Positions 1 to 7,904 of a stretch of 64,000 bases of DNA are shown here, piece after piece (position 1 is the first letter of the stretch; the number at the start of each line of letters is the position of its first letter). The DNA is from Actinosynnema sp. ALI-1.44. GTDB taxonomy: Bacteria; Actinomycetota; Actinomycetes; Mycobacteriales; Pseudonocardiaceae. Under the pieces are notes generated by a model. That model ran no database searches. It was not told where the DNA came from and worked only from the letters and a program-made list of their open reading frames with translations. The stretch spans positions 21,429 to 85,428 of the forward strand of contig NZ_MTQO01000025.1 of the NCBI RefSeq assembly GCF_001984155.1, read 5' to 3'. Both the position numbers and the translations under genes were made by a program.

Positions 1-112
1 TGCTGAGAAGTTCCCTTATTTTTCCCTGTCAACCGGGAGCAAATGGCCGGTGCCCGGCGCGTCTTCAGTGCGAACAGCGAACAGGCAGAAGAGCTGCAGG
101 GGGATATTTCAG

Positions 113-693
113 ATGCTGAGGCCCGTTCTTTTCGGTGCGATCAGCGTCGGTGTTGTCGGTCTTTTCATGGCGGGACCCGTGGCGCATGCCGACAGTGGCG
201 ACGCGAAGCTCTACTTCAGCAAGCACGCGGTACCCGGTGGAGCGGTCGAGCTGAGCGGTATCTGTCATGCGGACAAGGCGATGGCCTATTCCAACGAGCT
301 TGAGCCGCACGCCATCACTCTTGTCCGCAGGAACAACATGGGCGACATCAGTGCCAATGCCAAGGTCGGGAAGAATGTCAAGCCGGGCATTTACCAGGTT
401 AGGTTCGATTGCGGCGACACCAAGCAGCACGTTCAGATCGAGATCGAGCCCGTTCAGCAGCAGCCGTCGAAGCCGACAACCGGCAAGCCCGCTCCGGCCA
501 AGCCGGAGGCCGGTCAGGTGGCGGTGAAGCCGAAGGGTGCGGCGAACACAGGTGAGGTGACGTGGACACCGCTGCTCCGGTGCGGGAGCAGGGTCCGAAC
601 ACGGGGTTGTTCGTACTGGGTGGAGCCGGTGTGCTGGCCGCTGGTGGGGCGGGTGCGTTCATGCTTCGCCGTCGTTCACGCACGCAGGGCTGA
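113..693 (+). pseudogene. Secreted/membrane-anchored protein with one frameshift
   Basis: I do not recognise the family. The ATG at 113 opens a clear signal peptide (MLRPVLFGAISVGVVGLF, ending near AHADS). A compact extracellular part follows with two cysteines (GICHAD and FDCGD), then a Pro/Lys-rich linker. The open frame continues to 709, but its tail is unlike a protein. Switching by one base near 553-560 gives a natural ending: NTGLFVLGGAGVLAAGG, a hydrophobic anchor, then MLRRRSRTQG and TGA at 691-693. This is the usual layout of an exported protein anchored by a C-terminal helix and a basic tail. The simplest explanation is loss of one G in the GGTGAGG stretch, by real mutation or assembly error. 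The start is preferred over ATG at 50 because it begins exactly at the signal peptide. Confidence 0.6.
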
Positions 694-710
694 CGATCGA
701 TCGCACTGAA

Positions 711-744
711 GGGGTGGCTTGCCTCGGGGGAAGGCAAGCCACCC
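711..744 (+). terminator. Rho-independent-like terminator
   Basis: GGGTGGCTTGCCT pairs perfectly with AGGCAAGCCACCC across a 7-base loop and is followed by a short T run (ccctttc). It lies about 20 bases after the stop of the upstream exported protein, where a terminator is expected. Confidence 0.75.
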
Positions 745-850
745 TTTCGCTGTGTACAACGGTTTGTGGACCCGTAAGCGGGTCAGGTGGTGCCGCAGTC
801 GGTGCGCGCCGGGCGCGGGCGGCCGCCGGTCTCGTTCTGGTAGGGCTACA

Positions 851-882
851 GCTGACATATTTGTCAGCCTATGGCTGACATC
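851..882. promoter_or_regulatory. Palindrome GCTGACA-n4-TGTCAGC with an extra half-site
   Basis: An 18-bp near-perfect inverted repeat (GCTGACATA/TTTGTCAGC) is followed after 4 bp by a further GGCTGACATC half-site. This looks like a transcription-factor operator. The neighbouring 745-1030 stretch has no convincing gene, so its target is unclear. The site could serve a lost or very small gene. Confidence 0.35.
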
Positions 883-1030
883 TGAGCGGCGTAGTCCGCG
901 AACCCGGCTGGGCGGGTTGCGGGATAACGTCGACCTACGCTGGCCGGTGCGGCGGCGTCGGGGTGCTCGTGCTGCTGGTGCTCGCGTTGTGCACGGCGTG
1001 GGGCCAGGCCGCGATACCGCGCAGCCAGGC

Positions 1031-1738
1031 CTACGAGACGTTCGCCGGGGGCAGGGCGGGCTGCGGCTGAGACGCCTCAGCGAGGCGACGAAGGATCGAG
1101 GCTGGCTGCTCCAGCAGTCGTGGATTGCGTTCGAGGTAACGCAGTTCCTCCTGGGTGAGGTTCCGGACCACCGGGACGCCGTCGGCTTTGATCAGCAGCA
1201 ATGAGCCGATCTGGATCAGCGCGGTCGGCTCGTCCTTCAGTGCGGTCAGCAGCTTCGCGACGGCATCGCCTTGCAGAGCGTCGACATCGGCCTGCGCCTT
1301 GCCCACCAGTTGAAGTTCGATGCCACGCTCGATCTTCAGCAGCCGTTCGGTGATCTGGTCGGAGGTCAGGGCCTTGCGCAGACGGAACTGCGTCTTCTGG
1401 AAAACCGATCCGAGGACGTGCGGTCCGCGGGAGTTGACGTCGAAGCCGAAGGCGTCCAGCAATTTCTCCAGCGCGGCCTGGACTTCCTTGTGATGGCTGC
1501 CGTCGGCCAGGTAGGTCACCGTGGGCACTGGGGGTATCGGCTGGTGGCGTTGGGTTCGGCGACTGTCCGGTATCTCGTCGAACGGATCCTTCGACGGTCG
1601 CGGAGGCTCGTAATCCGGGTCCGACGTTGAGTCCACCGCTGCCTCGGGTGAAGCGTCCTGGGGGAATGGCTTCACCATGGGTGGCAGGTCGTTGCGATCG
1701 CCGCTGCCGACTGGGCCTTCCCAGTTTGCAGTCGTCAT
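1031..1738 (-). CDS. Uncharacterised cytoplasmic protein, 235 aa
   Basis: Family not recognised. The first 75 residues are Pro/Asp-rich and probably disordered. Residues about 80-235 look like a folded, mostly helical domain (YLADGSHHKEVQAALEK, then FGFDVNSRGPHVLGS, then LQGDAVAKLLTALKDE). There is no signal peptide or membrane segment. The ATG at 1738 is chosen because GGGGGAG lies just upstream and because its ATG overlaps the TGA of the preceding frame (ATGA), the usual sign of translational coupling. The same frame stays open to 1966, but that extension belongs to the damaged upstream gene. The 3' end faces the gene-poor 745-1030 stretch. Confidence 0.6.
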   Translation of the reverse strand: MTTANWEGPVGSGDRNDLPPMVKPFPQDASPEAAVDSTSDPDYEPPRPSKDPFDEIPDSRRTQRHQPIPPVPTVTYLADGSHHKEVQAALEKLLDAFGFDVNSRGPHVLGSVFQKTQFRLRKALTSDQITERLLKIERGIELQLVGKAQADVDALQGDAVAKLLTALKDEPTALIQIGSLLLIKADGVPVVRNLTQEELRYLERNPRLLEQPASILRRLAEASQPQPALPPANVS

Positions 1739-2508
1739 GCCGCTCCCCCACGGTTCCCGTGCCAGTGAGGTGTGCGGGATGTACATCGAGGACCTCGACC
1801 TGCGCCTGGACGAGGAACACGCCCGCGTGCGGCAAAGGCGGCTCGGTGCGCACCGTGCTGTGGTCGGCCACTCCAGCAGCGTCTGCAACTGGCGCAAGGC
1901 CTCGGTGGCCTTGGGATAGCCGGGGACGTCAGGTGGGGCGAAAGTGTGAGGAATCCGCGCTGACACCGGCCAGCCATCGCTTGAGTGCGGATGTCGACAC
2001 TGGACATCCGTCCGGCCCGGCCAAAGGCCAGCGCAGGCTCGAGATGGTGGAAGAACACCCAGCAGGTGTCGATGCTGCCGGAGAGCCGGACGGCGAAGCC
2101 GTGAACGACGATGTGGTGGTCAGTGCGCCGTTCGCGCGGAAGCTCCTCGACATCATGGACGTGGTGGTAGTTCGGCAGCTCGTAGTCGTCGCAGTCGCAC
2201 TCCGCGCGCCCGCCGCGCGCAGGTCGTTGCAGGATCTGCTGCGAGGTCGAAATGGAAGGCGCGGCTGTGTCGCGGGAGTTCGCACCGTCGAAGCGGTCGA
2301 GCGCGTCCTGGATGTTGCGCACGAGGTCCGGATCGCTGCCGCGGCGGCCCACAACGTGCCGCAGGTACACCTCAGCGCCCTGCCGGAGGCCAGCGTCGGG
2401 AAAACTGCACACCATCGCGACCTGCGTGCCGAAGCTTTCCACGTGATCCCAGGAGTCGTAGCACTTGTTGCCGGTCGTACATCGGGTGCAGGCGAGCGTT
2501 CCGACCAT
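1735..2508 (-). pseudogene. Broken gene, reading frame shifts at least twice
   Basis: The first half reads like a real protein in one frame: MVGTLACTRC, then GNKCYDSWDHVESFGTQVAM, a Cys-containing start, then a helical stretch and YELPNYHHVHDVEEL. Near 1960 the natural-looking peptide moves to a second frame (IPHTFAPPDVPGYPKATEAL). Near 1870 it moves to a third (TVRTEPPLPHAGVFLVQ). The original frame nevertheless ends in a TGA overlapping the ATG of the downstream gene, as an intact operon partner would. Each shift is in the direction of a one-base loss. Either the gene is decaying or the assembly has uncorrected single-base deletions here. No family was recognised. Confidence 0.5.
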
Positions 2509-2562
2509 TGTCGGGCGACGGCGTACCCATTCCGCGTCTTTGGGGACAGTCGAATCCGGGAA

Positions 2563-2592
2563 CGTACCGGTACGGTTTCGTTCTCACGAAAC
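2563..2592 (-). promoter_or_regulatory. Two adjacent palindromes upstream of the broken gene
   Basis: CGTACCGGTACG (2563-2574) is a perfect 12-bp palindrome and abuts GTTTCG-ttctca-CGAAAC (2575-2592). Both lie 55-85 bases upstream of the ATG at 2508, where an operator or upstream activating site would sit. No specific regulator can be named. Confidence 0.35.
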
Positions 2593-2676
2593 GTGTGGGG
2601 TGTGCCGGGTACTGACGGGACAGGCTCGACCCCGTCCAGGACGAGACGTCATCCCACCACCTGGGGGCGCGTGTGG

Positions 2677-2992
2677 TTACCGTCCGCAGTAACCGGCTGT
2701 GGTGGTGACGCTGGCGTGCAGGCTGGCGATGTGTTGGTTGATTAGCTGGTTGAGGGTGATGTTGGGCTGGGGGCGCCGTTGTTGATCGATGTGGTCGATT
2801 AGTCGCTGCAACCCGCTGTGCTTCGCGCTCGGCGGAGGGGCCTGCTGGGATGGTTTCTGATAGGTAGTGGGGACGGTGGGTGATCGGGTCGGTACCGGCT
2901 TGGACTCGTACTCGGAGGGATCCGCTGGGCAACATGCCGATGTGGCCGCGACGACGCGACTTGCTGGTACGCGGCCGAGTAGTTGCTTTCAC
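2677..2992 (-). pseudogene. Relic of a tyrosine-recombinase (phage integrase) gene
   Basis: Starting at GTG 2992, preceded by GAGAGGA, the peptide shows the N-terminal pattern of actinobacterial tyrosine integrases: RGHIGMLPSGSLRVRV, AGTDPITHRPHYLSETI, then a run of charged helix. The frame breaks at about 2800 (one extra base after CAGCGG). In the next frame the expected continuation appears (LIDHIDQQRRPQPNITL, NQLINQHIASL) until TAA at 2677. The whole catalytic domain (R...HxxR...Y) is missing. It lies about 560 bp from tRNA-Arg, so it is probably the remains of an element once integrated there. Confidence 0.7.
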
Positions 2993-3492
2993 AGGGCATT
3001 CCTCTCGGTTGTTGGGGAATCGCCGAGTTGTTGATTGAAAGGAGCGTGCCGCGAGCAGTTCAGACAGATATGCCACATCTACTGTGGACTCAACGCGGGT
3101 GCTGAAGTTGGATCTTCCCCTGGCGTTCGAGGGGTGACAACATTTCTTCGACGACGCGTGACGTGGGCTGTCGCCGCCGCGTTCGGTCGGCGCGATGAAC
3201 ATTCGTGCTGGTGTATGGCCTGCAGGAGGCGTTCGGCCGCGAGCTGGGTGAGGGATCGGGCGCTCGTCACGTCGTGCCACGCCTGGAGCGGGTTCCTGTG
3301 GGGCGGACACCGCCTGGCCAGGTTGTTTCGCCTGGTGCAGGTCGTTGTGTATGTCAACTGATCATTGCTGTACTCGGTCACGCAGTTCAGGCCTCTCGTG
3401 TGAGGGGCGCTGGCGAGACCACTCCAGATCGCGTGGATGCCACATTCCATGTCACGCGTGACTGGCAAGATCGACTACTGATTCACTTGGGC
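2993..3492. other. 500 bp without a convincing gene
   Basis: Between the integrase relic and the tRNA-Arg terminator no frame has a start, ribosome site and protein-like composition together. One minus-strand stretch near 3200-3290 (LTQLAAERLLQAIHQHE) looks protein-like and may be a further scrap of the lost element. Confidence 0.4.
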
Positions 3493-3532
3493 ATACGGTC
3501 CTTGACCTGTTTGCGCAGGTCAAGGACCGTAT
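3493..3532 (-). terminator. Terminator downstream of tRNA-Arg
   Basis: A 17-bp perfect inverted repeat (ATACGGTCCTTGACCTG pairing with its complement) encloses a 6-base loop. It begins about 20 bases downstream of the minus-strand tRNA, as expected for its terminator. Confidence 0.7.
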
Positions 3533-3553
3533 CTCGCCCGGTGAAAGACGAGT

Positions 3554-3625
3554 GCCCCCGGCAGGAATCGAACCTGCGACACACGGTTTAGGAAACCGAT
3601 GCTCTATCCCCTGAGCTACGAGGGC
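3554..3625 (-). tRNA. tRNA-Arg, anticodon CCT
   Basis: On the minus strand the sequence folds into a standard cloverleaf. The acceptor stem is GCCCTCG/CGGGGGC, the D arm is AGCTCAGGGGATAGAGC, and the anticodon loop TTCCTAA gives CCT. The T arm contains GGTTCGATTCC. CCA is not encoded. This tRNA is a frequent integration target in actinobacteria, which fits the integrase relic beside it. Confidence 0.95.
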
Positions 3626-3805
3626 TTGCTCTTCAGCGTAGCGGCCATTTGACCGCGAGCTTCGGCGGGGTGGGACCGCCTGCCTGCGCCGGATCCGGCG
3701 CAGGTCTGATCATACGGGTGGTCGCCATCGAGTTGGCGCACATCCCCGTCTGCGCGGGGTGGCGCCCCCGGGGCTGGGGGTTCCTGGGGGCGCCTGGTGG
3801 GGTTG

Positions 3806-6800
3806 TCAGTGGGCGTAGAGCTGCAGCTCGTAGATGCTGTAGCCCCACTTCGTTCTCCGTTGGATTCCGACGAATCGTATATATCGGGCTTGGGTTGGGG
3901 GCCAGACCGCTGTGTCCAGGCCGCCGTCTCCTGTGGTTGTCGCGTGGACCGGTTGCCAGGTGCTTCCGTCCGTTGACGCTTCCAGGCGGTAGGCCTTTCC
4001 GTACGCCGCCTCCCAGTGGATCACCGCGCGGGCCACCTGCTGCGTTGTACCCAGGTCCACTGTGAGGGACTGGTTGTCGCTCCAGTCGCTTGCCCAGCGG
4101 GTTGCCTGGTTTCCGTCGACCGCGTTGCGAGCTGGGGACGGGTATGCGCCGGTTTCCGCGCTTGTCGCCGTCGCTGCTCTGGCGAGGGCGAGGTTGGCGA
4201 TGTTCTGGCCCCTTCGGGCCGGGAATTCCACTACTTGCTGGAATGTCGGGCGGTTCTGCCAGGTGATCTTGTCGTGGGTTATTCCGCCCAGCGGGTTTTG
4301 GATCACTGTGTCCGCGCACCACTGGTCACCCGCTGCGCAGTTGCCGTCGCCTGGGTACACCTGGTTCAGCGGGGCCGCTACCGCTTGGGTCAGCGTTGTC
4401 GTCAGCACTTGCCTGCATCCGGCCACTGTTCCGCCGCCGCAGTACTTCTGCGCCAACGGGCCTGCCACCTGGTCTTCCAGCACCGCTCGGAGGTCTTTCT
4501 GGACGTAGCCCCACCAGCCCGACTGGAACGACGACCCCTTGTGCGGCTGGCCGGAGTGGAAGTCTGGTTGTCCATTTTGGAATCCGGAGGGGGACTCGTT
4601 GATTCCTATGGTGGACACCAGCGCGTTGTACGCCGAGTCGCCGAGGCCTGGTTGGAACTGGGCGCGCACCAGCAGCGGCCACCATGCGTCGAGGATCTTT
4701 ATCGCGTCCGCGTTCGCGTACTTGTGGCTGCTCTGCGCGGTTTCCTTGCGCAGCGAGCCACTGTTCATCCAGGTCTTCAACGACGCCACCGCGTTGGCGA
4801 GGCCGGGGTCGGTGATGGGCTGGCTTTCCAGGACCCGTAGCAGGTATGGCAACACGCGTTCGGCGCGCAGGTCGGCCAGGGCGGCGTCCGCCATGGCCTG
4901 TGTCAGGTTGACGCGGGTGACCTTCTTCCCGCCGGAGATCAGCGCGCGGACTCGGCTGTCCAGGAGGTCGCCGCGGTGCACCGCGCTCTTTTCGTAGCCT
5001 GCGTTGGCGTAGTCCTTTGCTTGTCCGTTGTTCCAGGAGATGAAGTAGTCCTGGTTCACGGCTTGTGGGTGTTGTTCGTACGGGGTGTAGGTCGCGCTGT
5101 TCGTCGCTGGGACCCAGCCGTTCCACTCGTAGGCCGGTGTCGCCCATACCGGCATGTTCGGGTCCACATTGGCTTTACGGGACGGGTTCGCGCCGGAGTT
5201 GAAGTACGCCGTGTCCTTCGAGTCCACGTAGAACCAGTTGAACGTGTAGTTCACGTGCGCCGCCGCGCGCTGGAAGTCCTGCGCCGAGGTGATCGCGCCC
5301 GGGTCGTTGAACTCCTGGAAACCGATGATCGACTCGATCTCGTGCTGGTACGTCGACCGCAGGCTCGTGTACGCCACCGGCTTGCCGCCGACGGTCGCGC
5401 GGTGCGTGATGGGGCCGTACGCCGTGCGGAACGCGACCAGGCGGTACGACCCTTCCGGCGTGCCGTCGGCGACCGTCGGTTTCCACGCGTTCTTGCGCTC
5501 GATCGTCTCGATCGGCGTGCACTGACCGCGGAACATGTAGTGCGTCGAGTCCTTGGTCGGCGGCTTCCCGGTCGGGTCGCACAGTTCCACCGCGTACGTG
5601 TCGATGATGTCCTGCGCCGAGGTCGTCGCACTCCACGAGTAGTCCTGGCCACGCCCGAGCAGCACGTAGAAGCTGATGCCGGCGAACGACGCGCCGCGTG
5701 CGCTGATGCCCGGCCCCTGCAGCTCCTGCAGGACCAGCAGTTGCGGGGCGAAGTAGCCGGTTTGCGGGCCGAACACCGCGACCGGGTTGCCGCTCGCGGT
5801 GTGCTGGCCGGACACCACCAGCGCGTTGGACATGCCGTGCTTCTCGCTCACCAGGTTGCCTGGCAGAACACCGTCATCGAACACGCCACGCGCCGGTTCC
5901 AGCTGCTCGGGTGCCGCGACCTTCACCGGCGCCGCCGACGCGGTGGCGGCCGAGCCAGTGGGGTCGAACACCAGCTGCTGCGATGTCACCGAACCCTTGT
6001 CGGGCATGGCCACGCCCGCGGGGTTCGCGGGTGACTGGGCGTACGGGAAGCTCTGGCCGTTGTGCAGCGTGTTGACCGTCTCCGGGTCGTTCTGCGACCG
6101 GAACGCCTGCCAGGCCTTTTCGCCGTCGGCCACGCCGTACCGCTCGTGGAACGCCATCCGCGTGATCGCCGACCGCACTTCGCCGCCACCGCCGCCACCG
6201 AACTGAGCGCCGACCACGGACGCGAGGATGACCAGGTCAGGCAGGCTGAACGGGTCGATCCTGCCCGCGTTGGTGATCGCGTCGACGTGTCCGGTCAGCA
6301 CGTATTCGCCGGGGAAGTAGCGGCCGCTGTGCGACTGCTGGATGTAGAGGTTGATGCCGTCGAGGTACGCGCGCGCGTCCGCCAGCGCCTGCGCGCCCTT
6401 TGGACTGGACGCGGCTGCCCGGTCAACCTGGGCCTGAAGCTCGGCCTCGTTGTACGGGGCCGAGCGGAAGAAGCCCTGTTCCAGTTCACGGTTGGCCGCG
6501 GCGCCACCCGCGAACGGGGTCAGTTGGCCACGTCCCACCCGGCGGAACAGGTCCATCAGCCAGAGCCGGTCCTGCGCCGCGGCGTACCCGGCGCCGAACA
6601 TCGTGCCCGCCCTGGTCGTGCCGGTGACGTGGGGCAGGCCCAGCTGCTTGTCACGCACGATCGTCACGTCCGCGCGCGGCTTGGTGGTGCTCTCCACCTG
6701 ACCCGCCGGGACGCCGAATGAGGCGTCGTTGAAGAACTGTCCGATTTTCTCGGTCGTGAGCGTGCTGTAACCGGACGCGAGGGTGTCGTACTTGGCCAAT

Positions 6801-7030
6801 TGGTCGGACGAATGCGCTGGTCTGGTGCCGAGCACCTTGTGCGCGAGGATGTCGGCCAGCGTGGCGTTGCCGTTGGCTCCCGGTGGCAGAACGTCACCGC
6901 ACTGGCCAAGGCAGAAGTCGATGGGGGCCGCCTCCACCTGGGGTTCCGCGTTTCCGGACGGCGCGGCGGCGACGAGTCCGGCGACGGTGGCGATGGCGGA
7001 CAAGGCGGCGAGTAGGCGTCCACGCGTCAT
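3806..7030 (-). CDS. Secreted penicillin-acylase-family amidohydrolase with C-terminal discoidin domain
   Basis: 1074 aa. A signal peptide covers residues 1-28. The body matches the Ntn-hydrolase family of penicillin acylase and acyl-homoserine-lactone acylase. The alpha part contains the substrate-pocket region (GLPHVTGTTRAGTMFGAGYA, AAQDRLW). A spacer follows, and then the beta-subunit start KHGM-SNALVVSG, where Ser401 should become the N-terminal nucleophile after self-cleavage. Residues about 940-1074 form an F5/8 type C (discoidin) fold (NAVDGNQATRWASDW, then ARYIRFVG), probably binding carbohydrate or cell wall. Family members hydrolyse the amide bond of beta-lactams, N-acyl homoserine lactones or echinocandin-type lipopeptides, and the substrate here cannot be read from sequence. 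The gene stands alone. Confidence 0.85.
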   Translation of the reverse strand: MTRGRLLAALSAIATVAGLVAAAPSGNAEPQVEAAPIDFCLGQCGDVLPPGANGNATLADILAHKVLGTRPAHSSDQLAKYDTLASGYSTLTTEKIGQFFNDASFGVPAGQVESTTKPRADVTIVRDKQLGLPHVTGTTRAGTMFGAGYAAAQDRLWLMDLFRRVGRGQLTPFAGGAAANRELEQGFFRSAPYNEAELQAQVDRAAASSPKGAQALADARAYLDGINLYIQQSHSGRYFPGEYVLTGHVDAITNAGRIDPFSLPDLVILASVVGAQFGGGGGGEVRSAITRMAFHERYGVADGEKAWQAFRSQNDPETVNTLHNGQSFPYAQSPANPAGVAMPDKGSVTSQQLVFDPTGSAATASAAPVKVAAPEQLEPARGVFDDGVLPGNLVSEKHGMSNALVVSGQHTASGNPVAVFGPQTGYFAPQLLVLQELQGPGISARGASFAGISFYVLLGRGQDYSWSATTSAQDIIDTYAVELCDPTGKPPTKDSTHYMFRGQCTPIETIERKNAWKPTVADGTPEGSYRLVAFRTAYGPITHRATVGGKPVAYTSLRSTYQHEIESIIGFQEFNDPGAITSAQDFQRAAAHVNYTFNWFYVDSKDTAYFNSGANPSRKANVDPNMPVWATPAYEWNGWVPATNSATYTPYEQHPQAVNQDYFISWNNGQAKDYANAGYEKSAVHRGDLLDSRVRALISGGKKVTRVNLTQAMADAALADLRAERVLPYLLRVLESQPITDPGLANAVASLKTWMNSGSLRKETAQSSHKYANADAIKILDAWWPLLVRAQFQPGLGDSAYNALVSTIGINESPSGFQNGQPDFHSGQPHKGSSFQSGWWGYVQKDLRAVLEDQVAGPLAQKYCGGGTVAGCRQVLTTTLTQAVAAPLNQVYPGDGNCAAGDQWCADTVIQNPLGGITHDKITWQNRPTFQQVVEFPARRGQNIANLALARAATATSAETGAYPSPARNAVDGNQATRWASDWSDNQSLTVDLGTTQQVARAVIHWEAAYGKAYRLEASTDGSTWQPVHATTTGDGGLDTAVWPPTQARYIRFVGIQRRTKWGYSIYELQLYAH

Positions 7031-7256
7031 TGCAGGGGGCTCCTCTCAATGCGTGACGCAGGCCACGTTACCCCCGAGTAGGTCTATTGCGAAAGAGCTT
7101 CACTTTTAACCGTCTGCTACCAGCTACGATCACTCAGTAGACAAATGTGACACGTTAGGGATTGACCTTCAGCCTATTGGGTGAGAAAAAGGGCCATTGG
7201 ACTCCGGCGCCGTCGCCTGAACCGGCTGCGCAGGACCCGACCGGGGAGGCTCCAAG

Positions 7257-7904
7257 GTGATCAAGGTGATGCTCGCGGACGACGAGGACCTCGTCCGTTC
7301 GGGACTTCGAACGATCCTGACCAGCGCGGGGGACATCGAGGTGGTCGCCGAGACCGATGACGGTCTGCACGTGGCCGACCTCGCCAGACAGCACCGGCCG
7401 CACGTGGCCCTGCTGGACATCCGGATGCGCTCCGCGGACGGTCTGTTCGCGCTGCGCAGGCTGCGTGCCCTGCCGGAACCCCCGAAGGTCGCCATGCTCA
7501 CCACGTTCGACGTGGACGAGTACGTCACGGAAGCGCTGCGCATCGGCGCGAGCGGCTTCCTGCTCAAGGACACCGAACCGGCTGTGCTGGTTCGCGCGGT
7601 CCGTGATCTGGCGGCAGGCGGCGCTGTGCTCGACCCGGGCGTCGCGGCCCGGGTGCTCTCACAGGTCGCGGACGGCGAACGCGCCGCGGAACCGGCCAGG
7701 CGTCTGCTGGCATCGCTCTCGGAACGGGAACGGGAGGTCGTCGGCCTGATCGGCCAGGGCCTGTCCAACGCCGAGATCGGCAGCGCACTGCACCTGTCCG
7801 AGGCAACCGTCAAGGGGTACGTCTCCGCCGTGCTGGGCAAGATCGGCGCGGTCAACCGCGTTCAGGCAGCGCTGGTCGCCTACCGCGGCGGGCTCATCGC
7901 CTGA
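7257..7904 (+). CDS. NarL/LuxR-family response regulator, orphan
   Basis: 215 aa with a receiver domain at 1-120: acidic pocket Asp8-Asp9, phospho-acceptor Asp54 in LLDIRM, conserved Thr in LTTFD and Lys in LLKDTEP. A LuxR-type helix-turn-helix follows at about 145-210 (LSEREREVVGLIGQGLSNAE). The GTG at 7257 is favoured because GGGGAGG lies 7 bases upstream. No histidine kinase gene is adjacent, so the partner is elsewhere. Its 3' end overlaps the converging GGDEF gene by 25 bp. Confidence 0.9.
   Translation: MIKVMLADDEDLVRSGLRTILTSAGDIEVVAETDDGLHVADLARQHRPHVALLDIRMRSADGLFALRRLRALPEPPKVAMLTTFDVDEYVTEALRIGASGFLLKDTEPAVLVRAVRDLAAGGAVLDPGVAARVLSQVADGERAAEPARRLLASLSEREREVVGLIGQGLSNAEIGSALHLSEATVKGYVSAVLGKIGAVNRVQAALVAYRGGLIA

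Noticed and set aside
930..1073. Signal-peptide-like frame (VLVLLVLALCTAWGQAA) on the plus strand
   Set aside because: Ends after about 45 codons, has no clear start, and overlaps the end of the minus-strand gene; probably a remnant or chance.
3205..3591. A 128-codon plus-strand frame before tRNA-Arg
   Set aside because: It reads through the antisense of the tRNA and lacks a translation start signal.
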